This document shows, piece by piece, positions 1 through 5,141 of a DNA stretch of 5,141 nucleotides. The notes below the pieces were generated by a model. That model searched no databases. It saw only the letters and a list, made by a program, of their open reading frames with translations, and was not told the DNA's origin. Numbering within the stretch: the stretch's first letter is position 1; each line of letters begins with the position of its first letter. Location of the stretch: positions 1 to 5,141 of the forward strand of contig QHWF01000387.1 of the NCBI GenBank assembly GCA_003222455.1. Reading direction: 5' to 3'. The DNA comes from Acidobacteriota bacterium. Lineage in GTDB: Bacteria; Acidobacteriota; Vicinamibacteria; Vicinamibacterales; CAVVIG01. A program made the position numbers and the translations under genes.

Positions 1-1
1 C

Positions 2-682
2 GCTCGAGCCGAGATCGAGGCGTGGCTTGCTTCGCATCCTGAGGACGCGGAGCGGCTGCGCGCCTACATCGAGCAAAACGCCCTGCTCCGCTCGCTCTAC
101 AATCCGGTGCTCGACGAACCGGTGCCGGCGGCGCAGCTTGCGGTGCGCCCGCACGCGTGGCGGCGCTACGCCACCGCTGCAGCGATATTCGCGCTCGGAA
201 TCGGCCTCGGCTGGATGGTTCGTGGAATGTTCATCACGACGCAGATGGTGCAGGTTTCCCTGGCGCGCCTCGCGGCCACTGCGCACGTAGTGTATTCGCC
301 CGAGGTACGCCATCCGGTGGAGGTGAGGGCGGACGAGGAAGAACACCTCGTGAACTGGCTGTCCAAGCGTCTTGGCACCGCCTTGAAAGCACCCAAGCTG
401 GGGCCGCTCGGTTACGAACTTGTGGGCGGGCGGCTGCTCTCTGGACCGCAGGGGCCCGTCGCGCACTTCATGTATCAGGATGCGCGCGGCCAGCGCCTGA
501 CGCTGTATGTCTCCAAGCAAAGAGGGGAGCCGCGCGACACCGCTTTCCGCTTCAGCCAGGAGGACCGCGTGTCGGTCTTCTACTGGGTCGACGGCAATTT
601 CGGGTACGCCCTTTCGGGCGAAATAAGAAGGGAACAACTGCTCCAGGTCGCCGAAGTCGTCTACAAGCAGCTCAATCCGTGA
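2..682 (+). CDS. Partial anti-sigma factor-like membrane protein (3' part)
   Basis: The reading frame is open from the left edge to a TGA stop, giving 226 visible residues; the true start lies upstream of the window. The visible N-terminal part (residues 1-50) is a charged helical region with the pattern EAWLASHPEDAERLRAY followed by NALLRSLYNPVLDEPVP, a style I associate with RsiW/YlaC-type anti-sigma factors. One membrane segment follows at about residues 56-73, preceded by an arginine pair, so the N-terminus should be cytoplasmic and residues 77-226 periplasmic. The C-terminal domain has no cysteine. The HxxxCxxC zinc motif of such proteins, if present, would be in the missing part. By family knowledge it would hold an ECF sigma factor at the membrane, and the sigma gene would be expected just upstream. 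A GTG at 107 could be read as a start, but it sits inside conserved-looking coding sequence and is unlikely. The family assignment rests on recall of the sequence pattern; a generic membrane regulator is the alternative. Confidence 0.72.
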   Translation, partial: ARAEIEAWLASHPEDAERLRAYIEQNALLRSLYNPVLDEPVPAAQLAVRPHAWRRYATAAAIFALGIGLGWMVRGMFITTQMVQVSLARLAATAHVVYSPEVRHPVEVRADEEEHLVNWLSKRLGTALKAPKLGPLGYELVGGRLLSGPQGPVAHFMYQDARGQRLTLYVSKQRGEPRDTAFRFSQEDRVSVFYWVDGNFGYALSGEIRREQLLQVAEVVYKQLNP

Positions 683-728
683 TCGCCGAAGGTGGTCCTC
701 CTGCTCAGCTCGTCGAAGTGATCGCCGC
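683..728. other. 46-bp gap between convergent genes
   Basis: This short gap separates the stop of the anti-sigma-like gene (+ strand) from the stop of the efflux permease (minus strand). It shows no T-run on either strand and no open reading frame of its own. The only structure is the GC-rich dyad at its right end, listed separately. Confidence 0.6.
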
Positions 729-741
729 CTAGCGGGCGGCG
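723..741. terminator. GC-rich hairpin shared by two convergent gene ends (weak terminator candidate)
   Basis: A perfect 7-bp inverted repeat, CGCCGCC at 723-729 and GGCGGCG at 735-741, encloses a 5-nt loop. It overlaps the stop codon of the permease (729-731) and lies 40 nt past the stop of the anti-sigma-like gene. The symmetric stem could act on transcripts from both sides. Neither strand has a U-tract after the stem, so it is not a standard intrinsic terminator; it might instead stabilise 3' ends or act with Rho. A chance dyad in GC-rich coding sequence is a real alternative. Confidence 0.3.
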
Positions 742-3700
742 CCCACCTTTGCCATCTGGCGCGTCTCGCGCCGTTGCGCCAGCCATTCCTGAAGACGCTC
801 GAACTGGAGGTAGATCACGGGCGTGATGTAGAGGGTCAGGAACTGCGACAGCACGAGGCCGCCCACTACGGCGAGACCGAGCGGCCGGCGGGCATCGCCG
901 CCAGCGCCGAACGATAACGCGATCGGCAGGCTCCCCATCAGCGCCGCGAACGTCGTCATCATGATCGGCCGGAAGCGGATCAGACAGGCTTGGTGGATCG
1001 CCTCGGCGGCGAGCTTGCCCTCCTTGCGCTGCGCCTCGATCGCGAAGTCGATCATCATGATGGCATTCTTCTTGACGATGCCGACCAGCATGATGATGCC
1101 GACGAAAGCGTACATGTTGAGCTCGATGTTGAAAGCCCACAAGGTCAGCAGCGCTCCGAGTCCCGCGGTCGGCAGCCCGGAGAGGATCGTGAGCGGATGG
1201 ATGAAGCTCTCGTACAGAATGCCGAGCACCAGGTAGATCACCAGGATGGAAAGGACCAGCAGGATGCCCATGCCTTCCAGCGAAGCCTGAAAGGCCTGCG
1301 CCGTGCCCGTGAATCTCGTGTTCAGCGTCGCCGGCACCTGCAGCTCCAGCGCCGCCTTCTGGATCACGGCGATCGCCTGGGACAGCGCCACATCCGGCTG
1401 CAGGTCGAACGAAAACGTGACGGAGGGCAGCTGGCCGAGATGGCTCACGCTCATGGGGCCGACGCCGTAGGTGAGCTTCGCTACCGCGTTGAGCGGGACC
1501 AGCGCCCCGCTCGCGGAGCGCACGTAGAGCATCGACAAGGCTGCAGGGTCGCGCTGGTACCTCGGTTCGAGTTCGAGAATCACCCAGTACTGGTTAGTCG
1601 CGGTATAGATGTTCGAGACCTGGCGCGAGCCATACGCATTGGCGAGCGCCGCCTCGATCTGCTGGGGGTTGACCCCGAGGGCGGAGGCCTTCTCGCGGTC
1701 GATCTCGACATTGACCTGCGGCCGGGCGATCTGCAGGTCGCTCGAGACATCGAGCAGCCCCGGCAGGGTCTTGAGCTTCTCGTCGATGATCGGCACCCAA
1801 TGGTACAGCTCTTCGGTGCTCGCGCCCTGCACGACGTATTGGTAGGGACTCTTGGTGAGTTGCCCGCCGATGCGGATCGCCGGGACGTTCTGGACGAAGA
1901 CCTTGACGCCCATCAGATTGGAGACCTTCGGGCGCAGACCCCGCACCACTTCGTCGGCCGATTTGCGCTGGGACCGCGGTTTTAGAGTCATGGTCGCGCG
2001 GCCGACGTTGAGCGAAGGGTTGAACGAGCTCGCGCCCATGAACCCGGTTACCGCTTCGATGTTGGAATCGGTGCGGAGAATCTCCAGCACGGTGCGCTGG
2101 TAGGTCACCATGGCGTCGAAAGAGATGTCCTGGGGCGCTTCGATGAAGCAGAACAGCTGGCCTGAGTCTTCGCTCGGCAGGAACCCCTTGGGCATTTTCG
2201 CGTAGAGCCATCCCGTGGCAACGACGATGGCAAGGAACACGGCCATCGCGAATCTCTGGTGTTGGAGTGCCCACTTGAGGGTCTGTCCGTACGCGTCCCG
2301 CACCGCATCGAACGCCCTCTCGCTCGCGAGGAACAACCTGCCGTGCCTGACGTCGGCGCGCGGCTTGAGGATGCGACTGCACATCATCGGCGTCAGCGTG
2401 AGCGAGACGAATCCCGAGATCAGCACCGCGACGATGATAGTGACGGCGAACTCGTGGAGCAGCCGTCCGAGAATCCCGCCCATGAAGAGCACCGGGATGA
2501 ATACGGCGGCGAGCGAGATTGTCATCGACAGGATGGTGAACGAAACCTCCTTCGACCCATCGAGCGTCGCCTGCAGCGGGCTCTTCCCCATGTCGATGTG
2601 GCGTGAGATGTTCTCCAGCATCACGATCGCGTCGTCCACCACGAAGCCGACGCACAAAGTCAGCGCCATCAGCGAGATGTTGTCCAGGCTGTACCCGAAC
2701 ACGTACATCAGCGAGAACGTGCCGATGATGGACATCGGGAGCGCCACGGTCGGAATGATGGTGGCCGGAATGTTGCGGAGGAACATGAAGATCACCATCA
2801 CCACCAGCGCGAGCGCGAGCATCAGTGAAAACCGTACGTCGTTGACAGATTCCCGGATGGTGTTGGATCGGTCGTACATCACGTTGATGCTGACTCCCGC
2901 CGGAACCTCGGCGCGGAAGGTCGGCAACAGCTTTTTGACGGCGTCCACGACCTCGATGGTATTGGTGCCGGGCTGCCGGTAGATCGCAAGTATGATGCCG
3001 CGCTGATCCTTGAACCACGCGGCGAGCTTGTCGTTTTCCACGCTATCGATGACGCGCCCGAGCTCGCTCAAGCGGATCGGCGCGCCGTTGCGGTAAGTGA
3101 CGATGATGGGCCGGAAGGCAGCCGCCTCGTAGAGCTGGCCCGTCGCCTGTATGGCAAACATTCGGTCCTTGCCGTAGAGCGTGCCGGTGGGCAGGTTGAC
3201 GTTGGCGTTGGCGACTGCCTGCTCGACCTCGTTGATCCCGACGCCGCGCGCGGCAAGCGCGTTCGGGTCGACCTGCACACGCACCGCGTACTTCTGCTGC
3301 CCCTGTACCTGAACCTGGGCTACTCCGGAAATCGTCGAGATGCGCTGCGCGAGAAAGGTCTCCGCGTACTCGTTGACGGTGGAAAGCGGCAGGGTCTCGG
3401 AGGTGAGCGTCAGGAAAAAGATGGGTGCATCGGCCGGATTCACTTTTCGAAACGAAGGAGGTGTCGACATAGTCGGCGGCAGTTGCTTCGTCGCAGCCGC
3501 GATCGCCGAATTCACGTCCTGCGCTGCAGCGTCGATGTCGCGGTCGAGCGCAAACTGGATGGTGACGCTGGTGATGCCCTGGCCCGAGAGCGAGGTCATC
3601 TGGTCGATTCCGGCGATCGTCGAGAACTGTTTCTCCAGAGGCGTCGCCACCGCTGCGGCCATGGTCTCCGGGCTCGCGCCAGGAAGCTGGGCCGAGACCT

Positions 3701-3836
3701 GTATCGTGGGGAAATCGACGTTGGGCAGCGACGAAACCGGCAGCAGGCGGTAGCTCGCCAGTCCGAAAATCAGAATCCCGGCCATGACCAGCACGGTCAT
3801 GACGGGGCGGCGGACGAAGAGTTCCGATAGATTCAT
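729..3836 (-). CDS. RND multidrug efflux permease, HAE1 family, MdtB/MdtC-like
   Basis: This 1035-residue protein has the usual length and layout of a proton-driven RND pump subunit of the inner membrane, expected to work as a trimer. Twelve membrane helices are visible: TM1 at about 11-30, TM2-6 between 336 and 486, TM7 at about 528-545, TM8-12 between 854 and 1010. Two large periplasmic loops (about 31-335 and 546-853) form the porter and docking domains. The proton-relay residues are all present: D401 and D402 in VGFVVDDAIV (TM4), K923 in GIVKKNAIMMIDFA (TM10), R954 and T961 in RFRPIMMTT (TM11). The VDDAIV form points to the drug-exporting HAE1 group rather than the metal-exporting CusA group. 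The second half (for example NQYWVILELEPRY, VLGILYESFIHPLTIL, SQFLTLYITPVIYL) closely recalls E. coli MdtC. I chose the ATG at 3836, giving MNLSELFVRRPVMTVLVM, the typical family N-terminus; a GTG 42 nt upstream would overlap the adaptor gene and add a basic tail not seen in the family. The gene follows the adaptor by 10 nt. Exact substrates cannot be read from sequence. Confidence 0.96.
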   Translation of the reverse strand: MNLSELFVRRPVMTVLVMAGILIFGLASYRLLPVSSLPNVDFPTIQVSAQLPGASPETMAAAVATPLEKQFSTIAGIDQMTSLSGQGITSVTIQFALDRDIDAAAQDVNSAIAAATKQLPPTMSTPPSFRKVNPADAPIFFLTLTSETLPLSTVNEYAETFLAQRISTISGVAQVQVQGQQKYAVRVQVDPNALAARGVGINEVEQAVANANVNLPTGTLYGKDRMFAIQATGQLYEAAAFRPIIVTYRNGAPIRLSELGRVIDSVENDKLAAWFKDQRGIILAIYRQPGTNTIEVVDAVKKLLPTFRAEVPAGVSINVMYDRSNTIRESVNDVRFSLMLALALVVMVIFMFLRNIPATIIPTVALPMSIIGTFSLMYVFGYSLDNISLMALTLCVGFVVDDAIVMLENISRHIDMGKSPLQATLDGSKEVSFTILSMTISLAAVFIPVLFMGGILGRLLHEFAVTIIVAVLISGFVSLTLTPMMCSRILKPRADVRHGRLFLASERAFDAVRDAYGQTLKWALQHQRFAMAVFLAIVVATGWLYAKMPKGFLPSEDSGQLFCFIEAPQDISFDAMVTYQRTVLEILRTDSNIEAVTGFMGASSFNPSLNVGRATMTLKPRSQRKSADEVVRGLRPKVSNLMGVKVFVQNVPAIRIGGQLTKSPYQYVVQGASTEELYHWVPIIDEKLKTLPGLLDVSSDLQIARPQVNVEIDREKASALGVNPQQIEAALANAYGSRQVSNIYTATNQYWVILELEPRYQRDPAALSMLYVRSASGALVPLNAVAKLTYGVGPMSVSHLGQLPSVTFSFDLQPDVALSQAIAVIQKAALELQVPATLNTRFTGTAQAFQASLEGMGILLVLSILVIYLVLGILYESFIHPLTILSGLPTAGLGALLTLWAFNIELNMYAFVGIIMLVGIVKKNAIMMIDFAIEAQRKEGKLAAEAIHQACLIRFRPIMMTTFAALMGSLPIALSFGAGGDARRPLGLAVVGGLVLSQFLTLYITPVIYLQFERLQEWLAQRRETRQMAKVGAAR

Positions 3837-3861
3837 CGCGGAGAATTTACGACTTGACCTC
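3837..3861 (-). promoter_or_regulatory. Adaptor-permease junction lacking a well-placed ribosome site
   Basis: The adaptor stop (TAA, 3847-3849) and the permease ATG (3834-3836) are only 10 nt apart, and those 10 nt (ATTCTCCGCG on the minus strand) hold no purine-rich ribosome site. The nearest GAGG is at 3858-3861, inside the last adaptor codons and about 21 nt before the ATG, too far for standard use. Permease translation therefore probably relies on ribosomes finishing the adaptor, which would tie the amounts of the two subunits together. Confidence 0.5.
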
Positions 3862-5001
3862 GACCTTCGCCCCGGCACCGAGGCGCAGCTGCCCCTGCGT
3901 GACCACCCGCTCGCCTCGTTCCAGACCGCTCCCGATGATCGCGCGGTCGCCTTCGGTGCGCTCGACGGTGACCATGCGCAACTCGGTGGTCATGTCGGGC
4001 TTGACGACGAAAACGTATTGACCATTGGGACCGGTCTGCACCGATCTGGATGGCACGACCAGGGCGTCTTTCTGGTCGTAGAGCTTAATCCTCACGTTGA
4101 CGAACTGGCCGGGCCAGAGGGCGTTCTCGCCGTTTTGGAACTGCGCCCGCAACTTGATGGTCCCGGTGCTCGGATCGACCGCGTTATCGACGAAGACCAG
4201 CGTTCCGGAAGCTGCGGGCTGATCCGAGCCCGGGGCCAGCGCCTCGACCGCGAGCGGCCCCGAGGACATGTAGCCGCGAACGGCCCGGAGCTGCTGCTCC
4301 GGCACGGAGAAGTTCACGTAGATCGGGTGCACTTGGTTGATCACCACCAGGGGGAGCGTATCGTTCGCCTTGACGAGGTTTCCCAGCTGAATCTGGATCT
4401 TTCCGGGGTAGCCGTCGATCGGAGAGCGAATCGTGCAGTACTCCAGGTTGAGCGTCGCGTTGTCGAGGGCGGCGCGGCTCCCCTGGGCCACGGCCTCGGC
4501 GGTGTCGGCGTTGGTGCGGATCTGCGCGTAGGCTTCCTTGGAGACGAAATTCTTGGCGAGCAGTTCCTGGTAGCGGTTCTCCTGCGAGCGGGCCTGGTTC
4601 TTCTGCGCCGTGTCGCGCAGGAAGTTGGCTTGCGCCTGGCGTAGTGCCGCTTCGTAGGGGCGTGGGTCGATCTTGAAGAGCACGCGACCACGCGGGACTT
4701 CATCGCCTTCCTTGAAGCCGACCTCCACGATCTGTCCGTCGACCCGTGCCTTGACCGACACGGTGGCATAGGCTTCGACGTTGCCGATCGCAAGGAGCCG
4801 CAAAGGCACGACCTCCTGGACGACCATCGCAATCGAAACGGGAATCGCCGCAGGTCCCTTGGACGCCTTGCGCTCGTTCGCCCGTATCTCGGTGCCGAAA
4901 TAGGCGAGCAGCACAATCGCCACCACGAGCAAACCGACGCCACCGAAAACGAACAGGCGCTTGGCCGTAGGTGCCGCAACGTGCGATCGCAATGAACCCA
5001 T
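3847..5001 (-). CDS. RND periplasmic adaptor (membrane fusion protein, HlyD/AcrA/MdtA family)
   Basis: This 384-residue protein bridges the RND permease and an outer-membrane channel. The N-terminus has a short basic cytoplasmic end and one membrane anchor at about residues 16-36; there is no lipobox cysteine, so it is anchored by the helix rather than by lipid, unlike AcrA. The lipoyl-like halves lie at about 77-113 (VKARVDGQIVEVGFKEGDEV) and 188-218 (YCTIRSPIDGYPGKI). They flank a helical hairpin at 114-187. The hairpin tip has R143, L147 and S154 with the spacing of the RLS motif that docks to TolC-type channels. A beta-barrel (about 226-308, with FVDNAVDPSTGTIKLRAQF) and a membrane-proximal domain (about 309-384, VVPSRSVQ...GQYVFVV) follow. 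It is the first gene of the operon, ahead of the permease. The ATG at 5001 is the longest in-frame start and gives a sensible anchor, but no good Shine-Dalgarno sequence precedes it. The family assignment is firm; orthology to MdtA specifically is inferred from the partner permease. Confidence 0.95.
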   Translation of the reverse strand: MGSLRSHVAAPTAKRLFVFGGVGLLVVAIVLLAYFGTEIRANERKASKGPAAIPVSIAMVVQEVVPLRLLAIGNVEAYATVSVKARVDGQIVEVGFKEGDEVPRGRVLFKIDPRPYEAALRQAQANFLRDTAQKNQARSQENRYQELLAKNFVSKEAYAQIRTNADTAEAVAQGSRAALDNATLNLEYCTIRSPIDGYPGKIQIQLGNLVKANDTLPLVVINQVHPIYVNFSVPEQQLRAVRGYMSSGPLAVEALAPGSDQPAASGTLVFVDNAVDPSTGTIKLRAQFQNGENALWPGQFVNVRIKLYDQKDALVVPSRSVQTGPNGQYVFVVKPDMTTELRMVTVERTEGDRAIIGSGLERGERVVTQGQLRLGAGAKVEVKS

Positions 5002-5048
5002 GGATTTGCTAACGACGGGAAAAAGCCGCGTATTCCATCAGCTGCCGT

Positions 5049-5060
5049 GGACCCCGGTCC
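5049..5060. repeat. Small interrupted palindrome in the operon leader
   Basis: GGACC and GGTCC arms are separated by two bases (GGACCCCGGTCC). On the minus-strand transcript the arms could form a 4-bp stem with a CGGG tetraloop, about 50 nt before the adaptor start. It could be an operator half-site pair or a minor leader hairpin; its short length makes either uncertain. Confidence 0.2.
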
Positions 5061-5086
5061 CCTCCCGTTGTCCCTGGATGCTTGGT

Positions 5087-5112
5087 CGGCAAACGCTTAA
5101 ATTTACGGCAAA
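5087..5112 (-). repeat. Direct repeat TTTGCCG flanking the -10 element (possible operator)
   Basis: The 7-mer TTTGCCG (minus strand) occurs at 5112-5106 and again at 5093-5087, a 19-bp offset close to two helical turns. The copies bracket the candidate -10 element and the likely start site. A regulator bound here would block RNA polymerase, so an operator is plausible. No regulator gene is in the window, and two copies of a 7-mer can arise by chance. Confidence 0.25.
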
Positions 5113-5128
5113 AGACGCTCCGATGCAA
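5100..5128 (-). promoter_or_regulatory. Candidate sigma-70-type promoter of the efflux operon
   Basis: On the minus strand TTGCAT (5128-5123) is followed after exactly 17 nt by TAAATT (5105-5100). The -35 shares 3 of 6 and the -10 shares 4 of 6 bases with the TTGACA/TATAAT consensus, and the -10 sits in the only AT-rich patch of the region. Transcription would start near 5092, about 90 nt before the adaptor ATG. The poor -35 match is what one expects of a promoter needing an activator or kept weak, but the call rests on pattern alone. Confidence 0.42.
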
Positions 5129-5141
5129 AGAGGTTCTCGGT

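Larger units (their letters stand above)
5002..5141 (-). other. Upstream region and leader of the efflux operon
   Basis: These 140 bp hold no reading frame I can support. On the minus strand they contain the candidate promoter (5100-5128), a direct repeat across the -10 element, a small GC dyad at 5049-5060 and a leader of about 90 nt. The leader also has a possible long-range pairing between ACGGGA (5063-5068) and TCCCGT (5015-5020) on the minus strand. No divergent gene start is visible before the right edge. Confidence 0.55.

Noticed and set aside
107..109. GTG as the true start of the anti-sigma-like gene
   Set aside because: The frame stays open to the left edge and the 35 residues before this codon match the helical region expected in this protein type, so the gene begins outside the window.
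157..732. Out-of-frame 191-codon frame overlapping the anti-sigma-like gene
   Set aside because: It runs in another frame over the membrane-protein gene, is Arg/Gly/Ala-rich without structure, and only the frame ending at 682 shows a clear membrane segment and folded-domain pattern.
990..1985. 331-codon open frame on the plus strand opposite the permease
   Set aside because: It is antisense to strongly conserved permease sequence, its translation is rich in Arg, Asp and His with no domain pattern, and long antisense frames are common in GC-rich genes.
2215..2982. 255-codon plus-strand frame opposite permease membrane helices 2-6
   Set aside because: Its Ser/Thr/Met-rich translation is the usual antisense image of hydrophobic helix codons, not evidence for a gene.
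1594..3018. 474-codon alternative frame on the minus strand within the permease
   Set aside because: It shares the strand of the permease but is out of frame; its translation is low-complexity Arg/His/Gly-rich and lacks any fold signature, while the permease frame is unmistakable.
3837..3878. Upstream GTG start for the permease adding 14 residues
   Set aside because: It would overlap the adaptor gene and add a basic stretch before the canonical MNLSELFVRRP start of RND permeases; the ATG at 3836 fits the family better.
3784..4644. 286-codon plus-strand frame spanning the adaptor-permease junction
   Set aside because: It is antisense to the adaptor and the permease start and has no recognisable domain, ribosome site or promoter.

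Overview
The window is a GC-rich stretch from what looks like a Gram-negative proteobacterium, possibly a betaproteobacterium judging by gene style and composition. It holds three protein genes and very little non-coding DNA. A Gram-negative host follows from the RND-type inner-membrane pump and its periplasmic adaptor, which only make sense in a cell with two membranes. The finer taxonomic guess is inference only.

Layout: positions 2-682 (+ strand) carry the 3' part of a gene for a single-pass membrane protein that resembles the RsiW/YlaC-type anti-sigma factors. Its N-terminal end, where a zinc-binding anti-sigma domain would lie, is outside the window. A 46-bp gap (683-728) separates it from a convergent two-gene operon on the minus strand. 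The operon reads from right to left. It starts with a possible promoter at about 5100-5128 and a leader of about 90 nt, followed by an RND periplasmic adaptor (membrane fusion protein, 3847-5001). After only 10 nt comes an RND permease of the HAE1 family that most resembles MdtC/MdtB (729-3836).

How the genes work together: adaptor and permease should form the inner-membrane and periplasmic parts of a tripartite efflux pump. The permease uses the proton gradient to move amphiphilic compounds from the periplasm or outer leaflet of the inner membrane into an outer-membrane channel. The proton-relay residues and the adaptor's channel-docking motif are intact, so the pump looks functional. No outer-membrane channel, second permease or local regulator lies in the window. 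The channel is either encoded elsewhere or beyond the right edge. The anti-sigma-like gene is convergent and need not be functionally linked.

I found no RNA gene, CRISPR array, insertion sequence or clearly new system. The most useful second-look items are the small regulatory features (direct repeat across the -10 element, ribosome-site-poor gene junction, shared hairpin between convergent genes) and the less aromatic predicted drug pocket of the permease.
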